Assembly: GCA_900446925.1 (NCBI GenBank)
Contig: UAVY01000001.1
Span: 620,001 to 684,000 of the forward strand
Source of the DNA: Citrobacter koseri
GTDB lineage: Bacteria; Pseudomonadota; Gammaproteobacteria; Enterobacterales; Enterobacteriaceae
Length of the DNA: 64,000 nt
Direction: 5' to 3'
A program made the position numbers and the translations under genes. The notes beneath the pieces are model-generated. The model was not told the origin of the DNA and ran no database searches. It saw only the letters and a list, made by a program, of their open reading frames with translations. Shown here one piece after another: positions 13,254 through 25,697 of this stretch; within the stretch, counting starts at the first letter, position 1, and each line of letters starts with the position of its first letter.

Positions 13254-14227
13254 TTAAGGTAGAATAGACGGCTGATCCGCCCCTTCTTTCTCAACTTTCT
13301 GCTGCAACATATGCTCGCGCTTCATGCCCAGCTTCAGCGCCAACGCCGAGGCCACGTAGATCGACGATGCCGTACCGATAGAAACACCGATCAGCATGGT
13401 CAGAGAGAAGCCTTCCAGTACCGGACCACCGAAGAGGTACAGCATCAGAATCACCACTAACGTCGTCCCGGAGGTGACTCAACGTACGGTGCAGCGTCTG
13501 GGTCAACGACACGTTAAAGATTTCGTAAGGCGTCCCGCGACGAATTTTGCGGAAGTTTTCACGAATACGGTCAGATACCACGATACTGTCGTTCAGGCGA
13601 GTAACCGATAACCGACATCAACGATGCAACGATCGTCAGGTCGATCTCAATATGGAACAACGACAGAATCCCTAAGGTGATAATCACGTCGTGCGCCAGC
13701 GCGATAACCACCCCCGCAGCCAGTCGCCACTCAAAGCGGAAACCGACATAAATGAGGATAGAGATCAGCGCGACAATCAGCGCCATCGCACCGGTTTGCG
13801 CCAGATCGGCGCCCACGCTCGGCCCGACAAACTCAATACGCTTCACGGCGGCGTTCTGGCTGGTGGCTTCGTTAATGACACTCAGCACCTTGCTACCCAA
13901 CACCTGACCGCCGTCTTCACCTTCCGTCGGCGGCATACGCACCATAATGTCGTGGCTGCTACCGAAGTTCTGCAACAGCGGCTCAGCAAAGCCCGCTTTT
14001 TCCAGCGCATCGCGCATCACGTCCATTTCGGCCGGTTTTTCCAGCGTGATTTCGATAACCGTACCACCGGTAAAATCGAGACCCCAGTTAAAACCGCGCA
14101 CGCCCATCACCACGATGGCCGCAATCAGCAGGAAGCCAGAGATGCCGAAAGCCCAGTAGTCCCAGCGCATAAAGTCATAGACTTTACGGCCGTGGTTCAA
14201 TTGTTCAACAGTATATTCCTGTGCCAC
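13254..14227 (-). CDS. secF: Protein translocase subunit SecF (two apparent frameshifts)
   Basis: SecF pairs with SecD in the inner membrane and uses the proton gradient to complete protein export through SecYEG. The conserved block [17 protein letters not shown] and the C-terminal membrane segments are present. It is broken near 13595 (GG; family reads [13 protein letters not shown]) and near 13478 (extra C; family reads RTLITSGTT). The 974-base span minus two gives 323 residues, the usual length. The start appears to be GTG at 14225-14227 (GTG GCA CAG GAA), 10 bases after secD. SecDF loss strongly impairs growth, so error is more likely than mutation. Confidence 0.92.
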
Positions 14228-14237
14228 ATCGCACTCC

Positions 14238-16085
14238 TCAGATTGACAGCTTGTTGATGCGTTTGCCGCCATACAACAGGTTTACGATGGCACGCGTACC
14301 GACAATCGCGGTAAACATCGACGTCGCCACACCGATACCGGTAGTAATCGCGAACCCTTTAATTGCCCCGGTGCCGACTGCGTACAGGATGATGACTTTA
14401 ATCAGCGTGGTGATGTTCGCATCGAAGATGGAACTGAACGCGCCTTTATAACCTTCATCAATCGCCTGCTGAACCGTACGCCCGTTGCTCAACTCTTCTT
14501 TAATACGTTCGTTGATCAGTACGTTGGCGTCGACCGCCACCGCAAGGGTTAGCACGATACCGGCAATCCCCGGCATACTCAGCGTGGCTCCCGGCAGCAG
14601 CGACATGATACCGACAATCAATACCAGGTTGGCCACCAGCGCGCTTGTCGCAATCAGACCGAACTTCTTGTAGAAGAAGATCATGAACAGAATGGAGACC
14701 ACCAGACCGGCCAGACACGCTTCCAGGCCCTGTTTGATGTTCTGCATACCCAGCGTCGGGCCGATAGTCCGTTCTTCAACAATCTGAATCGGCGCAATCA
14801 GCGCACCGGCGCGCAGCAACAGAGAGAGCTGGCGGGCTTCGTTCGGGTTGTTGATACCGGTAATACGGAAGCTGTTGCCCAGGCGAGACTGGATGTTGGC
14901 AATGTTAATCACCTCTTCCTGCTTCACCAGTACCGCACGACCGTTGGCATCTTTCTTACCGCTGTCTTTGTACTCCACAAACAAGGTCGCCATCGGCTTG
15001 CCGATATTGTCTTTGGTGAAGTTAGACATGATGTTGCCACCTGCGCTATCCAGCGAGATGTTAACCTGCGGTTGGTTGTATTCGTCCTGGCTGGAAGTGG
15101 AGTCGGTGATATGGTCACCGGTCAGGATCACGCGTTTGTACAGCACAACCGGCTGGCCTTCGCGCATCTGTTTCACTTCCGAGTCACCCGGTACGCGCCC
15201 GGATGCCGCCGCAGACTGGTCAACGTTGGTGTTTACCAGACGGAATTCGAGGGTCGCGGTAGCGCCCAGAATCTCTTTCGCACGCGCGGTATCCTGAATA
15301 CCCGGCAGCTCAACGACGATGCGATCCGCACCCTGACGCTGGACAACCGGCTCAGCCACGCCCAATTGGTTTACACGGTTACGCAGAATGTTGATGTTCT
15401 GCTGAACGGCATATTCACGCGCTTCGCTCAGACGCGCATCAGACATGACCGCACGCAGCGCCGTATTGCCCTGGCTGGTAATCACCAGATCGCGGTGACG
15501 CCCACTCAGATAAGAGATCGCTTCATCACGCGCTTTGTTATCGCGGAACGTGATGCTCAGACCGTAGTTATCTTCTTTGCGAACAGTGGTATAAGGAATG
15601 CCTTTTTCACGCAGGTCGCTGCGCAGGCTATCGATATTTTGCTCCTGAAGCTTACCTAACGCGGTGTCCATATCCACTTCCATCAGGAAGTGAACGCCGC
15701 CACGCAGGTCAAGGCCAAGTTTCATCGGCTCGGCTTTAATGGCCGCCAGCCAACGAGGCGTTGCCGGAGCAAGGTTAAGCGCCACGACGTATTTATCACC
15801 CAGCACGCCAACCAGCGCTTCACGGGCGCGCAGCTGGATGTCGGTGGTGTCGAAGCGCGCAAGAATAGCGCCCTCTTCCAGAGCCACAGACTTAGCGGTA
15901 ATTTTTTCTTCTTGTAACGTTTTCTGGACCTGGATCAGCGTTTGCTCACTGGCGGCGACGCCGCGCGCGCCAGTGATTTGAACAGCCGGATCCTCACCAT
16001 ACAGGTTGGGAAGTGCGTAAAGCAGGCCGACGACAATCACGACGACCAGCATGATGTACTTCCACAAAGGATAACGGTTTAACAC
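14238..16085 (-). CDS. secD: Protein translocase subunit SecD
   Basis: SecD is the larger SecDF subunit, with six membrane spans and a large periplasmic domain after the first span. The 615-residue ORF is intact and of standard length. Markers include the N-terminal span ([20 protein letters not shown]), [13 protein letters not shown] and the D-A-N-V-L-I-N-E-R motif in the fourth membrane segment, typical of RND-type proton relay. It lies 27 bases after yajC. Confidence 0.97.
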   Translation of the reverse strand: MLNRYPLWKYIMLVVVIVVGLLYALPNLYGEDPAVQITGARGVAASEQTLIQVQKTLQEEKITAKSVALEEGAILARFDTTDIQLRAREALVGVLGDKYVVALNLAPATPRWLAAIKAEPMKLGLDLRGGVHFLMEVDMDTALGKLQEQNIDSLRSDLREKGIPYTTVRKEDNYGLSITFRDNKARDEAISYLSGRHRDLVITSQGNTALRAVMSDARLSEAREYAVQQNINILRNRVNQLGVAEPVVQRQGADRIVVELPGIQDTARAKEILGATATLEFRLVNTNVDQSAAASGRVPGDSEVKQMREGQPVVLYKRVILTGDHITDSTSSQDEYNQPQVNISLDSAGGNIMSNFTKDNIGKPMATLFVEYKDSGKKDANGRAVLVKQEEVINIANIQSRLGNSFRITGINNPNEARQLSLLLRAGALIAPIQIVEERTIGPTLGMQNIKQGLEACLAGLVVSILFMIFFYKKFGLIATSALVANLVLIVGIMSLLPGATLSMPGIAGIVLTLAVAVDANVLINERIKEELSNGRTVQQAIDEGYKGAFSSIFDANITTLIKVIILYAVGTGAIKGFAITTGIGVATSMFTAIVGTRAIVNLLYGGKRINKLSI

Positions 16086-16112
16086 GGCAGTTCCCTTTGG
16101 GAAAACAATAGA

Positions 16113-16445
16113 TTACAGCGCCTTCATAGTGCCTTTCGGCAGAACGGCAGCTACGAAGTCACGTTTGATAACCACTTCAGTGGTGTCATTCAGCGCGATA
16201 ACGATGTAGCCGGATTCCGCTACTTTCGTTACACGACCCACCAGGCCACCGTTAGTCAGCACTTCATCGCCTTTTGCGATGGAGCTCATCAGGTTTTTGT
16301 GTTCTTTGGTGCGCTTCTGCTGTGGACGCAGGATCATGAAGTAAAAAATCAGACCAAACACCACCAGCATCAAAATCAGAGACATCGGGCTGCCCTGCGC
16401 CGGAGCACCTGTTGCCGCTACCGCATCAGAAATAAAAAAGCTCAT
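16113..16445 (-). CDS. yajC: Sec translocon accessory subunit YajC
   Basis: YajC is a small single-span inner-membrane protein that associates with SecDF. From the ATG at 16443-16445 it is 110 residues, as in E. coli (MSFFISDAVAA ...); a longer upstream in-frame extension is possible but not expected. A membrane span (MSLILMLVVFGLIFYFMILRP) is followed by a cytosolic domain. Second to last in the block with tgt, secD and secF. Confidence 0.95.
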   Translation of the reverse strand: MSFFISDAVAATGAPAQGSPMSLILMLVVFGLIFYFMILRPQQKRTKEHKNLMSSIAKGDEVLTNGGLVGRVTKVAESGYIVIALNDTTEVVIKRDFVAAVLPKGTMKAL

Positions 16446-16467
16446 TAAATTTCCCTCATTATTAAAA

Positions 16468-18720
<2,253 letters not shown>

Positions 18721-18809
18721 GACACTGACTCAGACTAAAATAAGAGGCGGGTAGTCTAGTGCCGGGGCGCGCTCCCTGCAACCGTTACCCCTCAAGTTAA
18801 GAGATATAA

Positions 18810-18972
18810 GCTATAGACAAAATCATTCAGGATGCATCGGGGCGGCAACTGAATGACAAATTCGTCAGGAACGAATTTGAACGCTGCTTGCAGCGGCCCC
18901 GCAGGGGTGAGGCCCGGGGATGGGCCGAGTAACTCGCAGCCAACAAAGAGGCAGTTTGAAGGATGAAGTGGA
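18810..18972. repeat. Dispersed enterobacterial palindromic repeat in front of acpH
   Basis: About 160 bases with imperfectly inverted ends: TATAGACAAAATCATTCAGG on the left, and the complement of CAGTTTGAAGGATGAAGTGG on the right. Internal short hairpins include AAATTCGT/ACGAATTT near 18859-18878 and CGCTGC/GCAGCG. The architecture (a CAAAATAATTC-type start, GGCGGCAA, GCAGCCAAC, and a GTTTGAAG-type end) matches a non-coding repeat I recall from many enteric genomes; the family name is not certain. Its right end supplies the acpH ribosome-binding region. Confidence 0.6.
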
Positions 18973-18973
18973 T

Positions 18974-19555
18974 ATGAATTTTCTTGCACACCTGCACTTA
19001 GCGCATCTCGCCGACAGCTCGCTTTCCGGCAATTTACTGGCTGATTTTGTTCGGGGAAACCCGGAGGCGAATTTTCCCCCTGACGTGGTGGAAGGGATTT
19101 ATATGCATCGGCGGATTGACGTCATGACCGATAATCTGCCGGAAGTGCGTGAAGCGCGGGAATGGTTTCGCAGCGAAACCCGTCGTGTAGCCCCCATCAC
19201 TCTGGATGTGATGTGGGACCACTTCCTGTCGCGCCACTGGGCGACAATATCTCCCGATTTCCCGTTGCAGGCGTTCGTGGGCTACGCCCATGCGCAGGTC
19301 AGCACTATTTTGCCCGACTCGCCGCCGCGTTTTGTGAATCTGAACGATTATCTGTGGTCGGAAAAGTGGCTGGAGCGTTATCGCGATATGGATTTTATCC
19401 AGAATGTCCTCAACGGGATGGCGAATCGCCGCCCACGCCTCGATGCCCTGCGCGACTCCTGGTACGATCTGGATGCGCACTACGATGCGTTAGAAGCGCG
19501 CTTCTGGCGCTTCTACCCGCGCATGATGGCACAGGCGCGTCAGAAATCGCTTTAG
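18974..19555 (+). CDS. acpH: Acyl carrier protein phosphodiesterase AcpH
   Basis: AcpH (YajB) removes the 4'-phosphopantetheine arm from holo-acyl carrier protein; it belongs to the DUF479 group. The 193-residue ORF from the ATG at 18974 matches the standard start ([20 protein letters not shown]) and length. Conserved His/Asp residues occur in FLAHLHLA and [10 protein letters not shown]. It is divergent from queA and directly preceded by a palindromic repeat. Intact. Confidence 0.93.
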   Translation: MNFLAHLHLAHLADSSLSGNLLADFVRGNPEANFPPDVVEGIYMHRRIDVMTDNLPEVREAREWFRSETRRVAPITLDVMWDHFLSRHWATISPDFPLQAFVGYAHAQVSTILPDSPPRFVNLNDYLWSEKWLERYRDMDFIQNVLNGMANRRPRLDALRDSWYDLDAHYDALEARFWRFYPRMMAQARQKSL

Positions 19556-19588
19556 TTGCCTGATAAGCGTAACGCCATCAGGCAAAAA
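19555..19588 (+). terminator. Hairpin after acpH
   Basis: TTGCCTGAT/ATCAGGCAA forms a 9-bp stem right after the acpH stop, followed by AAAAAA rather than T residues on the plus strand. It may serve as a terminator or as a REP-like 3' structure. Confidence 0.5.
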
Positions 19589-19704
19589 ATTGATAGGTGA
19601 AACCTGTCTCATTGATTGTCAGCACCGCGTTGAGTTGCCCTCTTCCCCTCCCTATACTTGCCCGCGTTGCGTTCCAAACCCCTTAACTTTGCAGGAGTAT
19701 TTAT

Positions 19705-20307
19705 ATGGTACTGGTTACTCGTCAGGCCCCGGACTTCACAGCAGCCGCCGTACTGGGTAGCGGTGAGATCGTTGAAAACTTCAACTTCAAACAGCACACC
19801 AACGGCAAAGCAACCGTTCTGTTCTTCTGGCCGATGGACTTCACCTTCGTTTGCCCGTCTGAACTGATTGCTTTCGACAAACGTTATGAAGAGTTCCAGG
19901 CGCGTGGCGTAGAAGTTGTCGGCGTTTCTTTTGACTCTGAATTCGTCCACAACGCATGGCGTAACACCCCTGTCGATAAAGGCGGCATCGGTGCAGTGAA
20001 ATACGCAATGGTTGCTGACGTGAAGCGTGAAATCCAGAAAGCCTACGGTATCGAACACCCGGAAGCGGGCGTTGCCCTGCGCGGTTCTTTCCTGATCGAC
20101 GCCAACGGCGTGGTTCGTCACCAGGTAGTTAACGACCTGCCGCTGGGCCGTAACATCGACGAAATGCTGCGTATGGTTGACGCGTTGCAGTTCCACGAAG
20201 AGCACGGCGAAGTGTGCCCGGCACAGTGGGAAAAAGGCAAAGAAGGGATGAACGCCTCTCCAGACGGCGTGGCAAAATACCTGACTGAAAACGTCGCCAG
20301 CCTGTAA
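19705..20307 (+). CDS. tsaA: AhpC/TSA-family 2-Cys peroxiredoxin TsaA
   Basis: A thiol-dependent peroxidase of 200 residues that reduces hydroperoxides. The peroxidatic cysteine is in FTFVCPSEL near residue 50 and the resolving cysteine in GEVCPAQW near residue 170, so it is a typical 2-Cys type. An AGGAG lies 8 bases before the ATG. The gene is known next to acpH in Salmonella and is absent from E. coli K-12 at this locus. Intact. The electron donor is not given by the sequence. Confidence 0.93.
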   Translation: MVLVTRQAPDFTAAAVLGSGEIVENFNFKQHTNGKATVLFFWPMDFTFVCPSELIAFDKRYEEFQARGVEVVGVSFDSEFVHNAWRNTPVDKGGIGAVKYAMVADVKREIQKAYGIEHPEAGVALRGSFLIDANGVVRHQVVNDLPLGRNIDEMLRMVDALQFHEEHGEVCPAQWEKGKEGMNASPDGVAKYLTENVASL

Positions 20308-20319
20308 TCGGCTCGAATT

Positions 20320-20348
20320 GAAAAAAGCTCGCTATGGCGAGCTTTTTT
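20320..20348 (+). terminator. Rho-independent terminator of tsaA
   Basis: AAAAAAGCTCGC-TATG-GCGAGCTTTTTT is a near-perfect hairpin with a T run, 13 bases after the tsaA stop. It could work in both directions. Confidence 0.95.
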
Positions 20349-20377
20349 ATTACGCTTATCAGGCCTATGGATTTTTG

Positions 20378-20450
20378 TAGGCCGGATAAGGCGTTCCGCC
20401 GCCCATCCGGCGTAGTGCCCGGTGGCACGCCGTTTACCGGGCCTACAAAC
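20378..20450. repeat. BIME between tsaA and the DUF3999 gene
   Basis: Two inverted REP units: TGTAGGCCGGATAAGGCG ... CCATCCGGCG, and GCCCGGTGGCACGCC ... ACCGGGCCTACA. They lie at the convergent junction. Confidence 0.85.
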
Positions 20451-20459
20451 ATGTCGCGT

Positions 20460-21856
20460 TTACGCCGCGCCGCCCTTTTTCACCTCGCGCCAGATCCGCC
20501 ACGCCATCACCAACAGTACCGCGACGCCAGCAATCAACGCCCCCCCACACCAGTAACGTTTTCCAGCGGCTTTGCTGCTCCGCAGCCGACGTTGCCGTCA
20601 GCCGCCCTCACCGCCCAGCGTTACGCGCTGCTGCGTCATCGCCCAGGGCAGGTCGTTAACATCCTGCGTTTTGCGCAGCGACGCTCGGGATCAGCATATC
20701 CAGCTCAACATCGGCTTTTTCCGCCGCCCGGTTTCCCCAGGCCAGCATATACGGGCCTTTCCCCTGCGTATTAAACACCAGTTGATAACTGTCCCGCGCG
20801 CCGCTCAGCGCAGGCAGCGTCTCCGGCAATCGGGCGTTGATGGTGGTCATACGGATAGCTTCAACCTGTTGACCTGAAAGAAGAATATCCTCCGAACGCT
20901 TCCGTCGAGGCGGTACAGGATCGTTTTCGTCAGTGGACGCCACGCCTCTTTTTCCCCGCCGCGCCATGCCAGCTCAACCCGGTAAAACGCCCTCGTTTTC
21001 CAGCGCAATTCTGAGCGACGTCAGCGGCTGCGGCTGATTCCAGCGCCATACGGCTTCTGTTTCCGACACTTTCTTTGCGTGGGCCTCCAGCGCAATACGC
21101 TCCGCCGCCGGTTCTCCGCTGCCCGCAATGGCGCTTACGCTGTTTAAGGTCAGCGGCGGACTTTGCGAATCGAGAATCACCAGCAGGTAGCGACGGCCTT
21201 CCGCAGAGAGCGTCAGGCTGGCGCTGATGGTGTCCATTTTCAGCCGATCGTTATCGCGCGTCAGATCCATCAGCGGCGCGTCTTCTTGCACGAGTTGCCA
21301 GTAACGTAAATCACGGCTGGCATAAACGGACGCCTTCCCCTGCCAGTTGCCCGCAGGCGTGTTCCAGTTCAGGCGCAGTTGCGCCAGCCGAAAAGGCCGC
21401 CGTCATCTCTTCCGGCAGAGTCAGTAAATAGCTCTGCCCAACCGCGTTAACGTCATCGCTTTCCAGATGAATTTCCACGCCGGTCTTTGAACGCAAGACA
21501 AAGGATTCGCTTCCACGGCGCTCCCCTTCCCGCGGTGATACTGGCGACATATCCAGAGGAAAAAGCCGCAGCGCCACCGTCTTTGGCGTGACAGACGGCG
21601 TTTTCTGCGCCGTCAGCGCAAAGGGCACCGTATCGCCCTGGCGGTTAAAAACCCGCACATCGCGTAAATCCGGCCAGGCGCTTTGTTGGTAAAGCGCCAG
21701 CGGCAGCGAAACGCGATACCACGGCGATGAACCCGTCGCTTCCAGCATCATGCCGGTGGCGTAATCCTGCGGCGTTTCCGGGGCTTTGTCACGGCTGAAC
21801 GCCGGCCACGCCGTACTCAGCAACGCGCTCCAGACTACCGCTTTCATCCATTTCAT
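20460..21856 (-). CDS. DUF3999 family protein (several apparent frameshifts)
   Basis: A predicted exported protein of the DUF3999 family, function unknown, found in other bacteria next to DUF2339 proteins. The N-terminus is a signal peptide (MKWMKAVVWSALLSTAWPAFS). A beta-rich periplasmic region follows, and one C-terminal membrane span ends in a short basic tail (REVKKGGAA). The gene is split over several frames. I place single-base changes near 21391 (+), 20984 (+), 20892 (-), 20690 (+), 20604 (-) and 20543 (+), net +2, giving 464 residues. Its ATG overlaps the DUF2339 stop as ATGA, so the two are translationally coupled. Confidence 0.75.
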
Positions 21857-24488
21857 TTTTCTTCTCCTGCTTTGGGGCGGTAACGGTGAAAAATACCCGA
21901 CGATAAGTACCAGGATCGCCACGCCGATAAAAGCAATGGCGCGCGCCAGCCCGCCGCCGCGCGCGCTATCCACCAGCATCAGCTTAACAATGACGATCCC
22001 CAAAAGCACCGCGCCGCATAACCATTCCCGCCGCGAACGGCGACGGGTCGCGAGCAACATCATAATTAACGCCGTCAGCATCCAGAACAGGGCGAAACAG
22101 GTCTGGATCAACCGCGAATGCCACAATGTCTCCATGCTCCACGCCACCTCGCCATACCACGCCAGCGCCCGCATCAGCCCTCCGTTCAACCACCAGAATG
22201 CGAGCGCCGCCAGCACCACAGGCGCCCATGCGCGATATTTCACTAACGGCGACGGCAGAAAACGACGAGAGAAACGCGCAAGGAGGAACAATCCCAGCAA
22301 GGCGAAAGCGGCTCCCTCCTCAAGCGGGTTCACCACTGGCAGATAGCGCTGTTGGAAAACCACGCCATCCTGTAAATTCGCCAGCACCAGAAGCAACAGC
22401 AGGATCGCTGCCACGGGCGCCAGCGCCAGCGCGCCGTACAACGCAGGCCAGCATTTGAACGGCCACAAATCGCGGCGCAGCGCGGCGTGTACCAGCAGTA
22501 TGACGATTCCGCCCGCCGCCATCATCAACCCGCTGCGCCAGGCGTCCATTCCCCACGGCAACGACTGCACAAACCAGAACAGCTCCATCCCAAGCGCTAA
22601 AAGCACCACCCAGAACAAGGATAAATGCAGCGTCCGGGAGATGCGCGGCGGCAGATGCGCATCATCACGATAAAGCATGAGCACCGCACAAGGCAGCGCC
22701 ACGCACCACGCCAGATTTTGCCAGCCTGCGGCGAAAATCTGCCGTTCTTCAATCTGGTACAGCAATGCCAGCAGCATCGCAGGCCACAGCAGCCAGGGGC
22801 TGTAACCTAACGCCCGCCAGGCGAGCCGCCCGCTCAGATAACGCCAGAGCCAGGCGGACGCGGCGAGTAGCGCCAGCACGCCAGACCATTCGGCAGCATA
22901 ACGCGCCAGCGCCAGTTGCGAGGCCCCCGTCAGCGCGACGATCCAGAAGGCGATGCCGCCCGCCAGCAGCGCCCAACTGACCTCCTTCTTCTCGCTGCGC
23001 CACAGCCACGCGCCGCCCAGCAGCACAAACTCAGCACGGCGAAGATAATCATCACCGTCAGCGGCGCGGCGTCATCGGCCAGCGCCCACAGCGCGCTGCC
23101 CACAGCCAGTAGCATTAGCGCAGTGCCGCTATAGCTCATCCGCCGCTGCTGTTGCTGCATACCCAGCCACAATACGCCAAGCCCCTCCAGCGCCCAGGCA
23201 TTGCCGTCCAGCGCGCCGAAAGCGCCAGCGGGATGGCGAGGGTGGTAAACGCGCCACCCAACGCGAGCGCCGCCAGCACCAGCGGCCTTCCATCGACGGG
23301 TAGCGGCGCAGCGCCAGCCACGCCAGCGCCATATAGAACGCGCCGTAGCCCAGCGCACTGAGCGCCGGACCATAATCCATATGTTGGGTAATGGCGTACT
23401 GCATGCCAAACCCAACCAGCGGCGGCGCAAACAACAGCACGCCATCAACAATATGTTTGCCTTTTTCCTGCGCCCGCAGCGACAGCGCCACGCTCAGCAC
23501 GCCGAAAATAATGATATTGGCAATCAGGAAAAGCTGGCAGTTGAGCCAGTATTCAGGCCGGTAGTCGCTGACGCCCCACAGGCCGCCGACCCCGAAAGTG
23601 AATAATAACCCCAGCAGATTAAGCTCACGCCAGTGCTGCCAGACGCTTTATGGCAAGAATGCCTGCCGACAGCCAGGAGATAGAACGAGAACAGCGCCAC
23701 ATAGTTCCCGGCCGCCCGTCGACAGCAGCAGCGGCGCAAGATAGCCGCCCAGGGCTGGCCAGGCATCGCCAGGCTAAGCGCTTTTTGCAAAATAGCCAGC
23801 CCTACGCTTGCGGCGCAAATCAGCACCAGCAGCGCAAACGCCAGCGTCATCGGCAGCATTTGCCACAGCCGGAATGCGCCAAAGACGGTCAGATAGAGCG
23901 CGCCTGTCGCGCCGCCTTGCAGGATCAACGCATAAACCGGCTGTTTGTGTCGCAAACGCCAGCCTGTCGCGAGCAGCACTACGGCACACAGCGCCGCAGT
24001 GACAAGACGCAGTTCAAGCGGAAACAGCGCGTGTTCAACCGTATAACGCAACAGGAAGGGATAAACCGAAAAAGAGGAGCAGAATGCCCAGCTTCGCCAG
24101 CGGATTTCCCTGCATAAACCAGCGCGCCAGCGAGGTGAAAACGCCGCCGAGCGCGGAAGGTTTCGCCGTTTTCGCAGGCGCCGGGGAGCGGTTTTGCGAG
24201 GGTTTCCTGCGCAGCCCAGGGATTTTCCGGCTCAGATATGGCCGCTTCGATGGCATCAGGCGGCGATGGCGCGACACGCTCTTTCGCAGGTAACGAAGGT
24301 TCCGCCGTCACCTGTACCGCTGGCGCTTCTCCCGCACGCTGCTGTTCAAGTTGCTCAACCCGTCGGCGCAACACCGCCAGCTCAAAGCGAACCGACGCGC
24401 TGCGGTTGAGCGCGACAATCGCGAGAATGGGAACCACCACCAGCGCGAAGAATAAAACAATGCAGCCAAGGATTAAAAGCTCATCCAT
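21853..24488 (-). CDS. DUF2339 multi-span membrane protein (about ten apparent frameshifts)
   Basis: A large inner-membrane protein of the DUF2339 family, function unknown. The N-terminus (MDELLILGCIVLFFALVVVP) is a membrane span, then a heptad-like segment (RRRVEQLEQQ), a Pro/Ala linker, and very many hydrophobic spans to the end. The coding is scattered over three frames; clear +1 sites are GGGG at 24183-24186, a G run near 24058, and GGGG at 21874-21877. Corrected length is about 880 residues. One long open frame at 21311-23026 fuses its C-terminus to DUF3999, but this is an artefact of the 21874 shift: the corrected end reads KAGEEK-stop in an ATGA overlap. Confidence 0.75.
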
Positions 24489-24792
24489 GTTTCCACCTTC
24501 ACTGTACAAGGACAGACCAGAATGACATAGATTATTACATTTTTGCCATCCCTGAAGGTGAAAATGCCGGATCGCAGCGTAAACCAGAACGCGGCTTCGG
24601 GGCGAATAGAGCCGACCATTTTTAATGCATTATTGAGGAAATGAACCATGCTAATGACGTGGTTATTTCATCTTATTTTGCATAACAGACACCCTCAAAA
24701 AAATGCCATGCTTTGGTCTAAATTATTCACTGGCATTGTTTTTCGACAGTCTGTACAACGTACTTATTTCATTTTCAGGATATTTTCAGATC
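24489..24792. promoter_or_regulatory. Divergent intergenic region, DUF2339 gene / LysR gene
   Basis: This 304-base gap has no convincing gene and is more AT-rich than its flanks. It must carry the promoters of both divergent genes, the usual layout for a LysR regulator and its target. I could not assign a definite LysR T-N11-A box by eye. Confidence 0.5.
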
Positions 24793-25697
24793 ATGCGAAT
24801 CAATCTGGACGTTCTGCTCATTCTTGATGCTATCGACAAACACGGCTCGTTTGCCGCTGCGGCCGGATCGCTGTTTAAAACCCCCGCGGCGCTTAGCTAT
24901 ATGATTCAGAAACTGGAAAACGATCTCGATATTGAGCTTCTCGATCGCTCCGGCCACCGGGCGAAATTTACCGATACCGGACGGATGATGCTGGAAAAAG
25001 GACGTCTGCTGCTCAACGCCGCAAAAGACCTGGAGAAACAAGCCGTGCAGTTAAGCTCTGGCTGGGAAAAAGAACTGGCGATAGCGCTGGATGATTCCTT
25101 TCCCTTTCGAGACGCTGCTGGCCCGTTATTGATGCGTTTTATGCGCTGAATAAGCAAACGCGCCTCAATTTTACACACCATACGCTGGCGGGATCGTGGG
25201 AAGAGCTGACGCACAACGGCGCGGACATCATTCTCGGCGCAATTAACGAGCCTCCGACCTCCGCCGCCTGGTCATATAAAATGCTCGGCACCCTGGACAA
25301 CGTATTTGTGGTCGCGCCTTCGCACCCGCTGGCCGCCGCCACGGACGGCCTGACCAATGAGCAACTCTGTCTGCACCGGGCGGTGGTGATCAGCGACAGC
25401 GCCCGCTTCTGCCATCCCCTGCAATCCAATTTAATGGATGAGCAGCCGCAAATTCGCGTGGATGACTTCGACAGCAAAGTGACGCTGCTGCGCGCCGGTT
25501 TAGGGTGCGGATTCCTCCCCCGCCATATTGTCAGACCGTGGCTTGCCACCGGCGAGCTGGTGGAAAAATCCGTCATCTCTTTCCGGCAGAAAGATGTCGC
25601 CTATATGGCATGGCGCAACCACAGCGACGGTCTGGCGCAGCGCTGGTGGCGAGAAGCCCTGCTCGCCAGCCCGGAAGTCGCGCAGCTCTATCAGTGA
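24793..25697 (+). CDS. LysR-family regulator, YhaJ-like (two apparent insertions)
   Basis: A LysR-type transcription factor resembling E. coli YhaJ. The winged-helix domain is at residues 1-65 ([20 protein letters not shown], then [25 protein letters not shown]); a periplasmic-binding-protein-like effector domain follows. The frame breaks in DDSFPFE; an extra C near 25108 and an extra G near 25121 restore it. The 905-base span minus two gives 300 residues. It is divergent from the DUF2339-DUF3999 pair and may control it; the effector is unknown. Confidence 0.8.
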
